Source: an uncultured beta proteobacterium
Lineage (GTDB): Bacteria; Pseudomonadota; Gammaproteobacteria; Burkholderiales; Burkholderiaceae
Direction: 5' to 3'
DNA length: 27,343 nt
NCBI GenBank assembly: GCA_903892315.1
Contig: CAITHY010000035.1
Location: forward strand, 1 to 27,343
The position numbers were made by a program, and so were the translations under genes. Within the stretch, counting starts at the first letter, position 1; each line of letters starts with the position of its first letter. Shown here one piece after another: positions 27,311 through 27,343 of the stretch. The notes beneath the pieces are model-generated. The model did not search any database, was not told the origin of the DNA, and worked only from the letters and a program-made list of their open reading frames with translations.

Positions 27311-27343
27311 ATGCAACTCTCCGACTTTAATTACGAACTCCCA
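27311..27343 (+). CDS. queA: QueA, N-terminal fragment (runs off the right edge)
   Basis: The last 33 bases read MQLSDFNYELP, which matches the very conserved opening of S-adenosylmethionine:tRNA ribosyltransferase-isomerase, the enzyme that adds epoxyqueuosine to tRNA. Only 11 codons are present, so no catalytic residue can be checked, but this N-terminus is distinctive and queA divergent from recG is a familiar order in the Burkholderiales. A weak purine stretch lies 5' of the ATG. Confidence 0.85.
   Translation, partial: MQLSDFNYELP

Noticed and set aside
1..27343. Mobile element, CRISPR array, tRNA or rRNA gene, toxin-antitoxin or defence system
   Set aside because: All but short spacers are filled by recognisable housekeeping genes, and I found no direct-repeat arrays, transposase, integrase or cloverleaf-like sequence.

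Overview
The window reads as an ordinary, gene-dense piece of a betaproteobacterial chromosome, most likely Burkholderiaceae and Polynucleobacter-like. This rests on gene order (hrcA-hemH-grpE-dnaK-dnaJ; glnE-yhdP-nitrilase-tldD; recG facing queA), mid-40s GC by eye (not computed), very short spacers and sigma-32-type promoters. No species-level marker is present. I see no rRNA, tRNA, CRISPR array, insertion sequence, phage gene or recent-transfer signature, and no gap longer than about 150 bases.

Region 1 (1-5013, minus strand) is a heat-shock cluster: hrcA (repressor), hemH (ferrochelatase), grpE, dnaK and the first 18 codons of dnaJ. Two near-consensus sigma-32 promoters with identical 14-base spacing precede grpE and dnaK. 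The first has its -35 box laid over the hemH stop codon. A terminator hairpin separates grpE from dnaK, so dnaK-dnaJ looks independently heat-inducible.

Region 2 (5051-7653, plus strand) holds nadK (NAD kinase) and recN (DNA-break repair), separated by a small terminator that contains the nadK stop codon. recN converges on glnE (7667-10480, minus), the bifunctional adenylyltransferase that controls glutamine synthetase.

Region 3 (10558-18185, plus strand) holds a giant YhdP/AsmA-like envelope protein, a NIT1-like carbon-nitrogen hydrolase, the metalloprotease TldD and a class I DAHP synthase (entry to aromatic amino acid synthesis). The DAHP synthase gene ends in a strong hairpin that lies partly inside the last codons of the convergent cobalamin adenosyltransferase gene (18225-18794, minus).

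Region 4 (18813-24346, plus strand) is a tightly packed run: glcD-glcE-glcF (the three glycolate oxidase subunits), then yggS (PLP homeostasis) and proC (proline synthesis), mostly joined by 1-4 base stop/start overlaps. It suggests growth on glycolate, a common algal exudate and humic photoproduct in fresh water (inference).

Region 5 (24343-27343) holds ubiA (ubiquinone synthesis) and recG (branched-DNA helicase) on the minus strand. The ubiA and proC stop codons overlap. The first 11 codons of queA (queuosine tRNA modification) start on the plus strand at the right edge.

I looked for an undescribed system and did not find one. The points worth a second look are regulatory: paired sigma-32 promoters built into neighbouring genes, terminators whose stems or loops contain stop codons, an AT-only palindrome before a TTG-started hemH, and an 18-base divergent gap between the adenosyltransferase and glcD.
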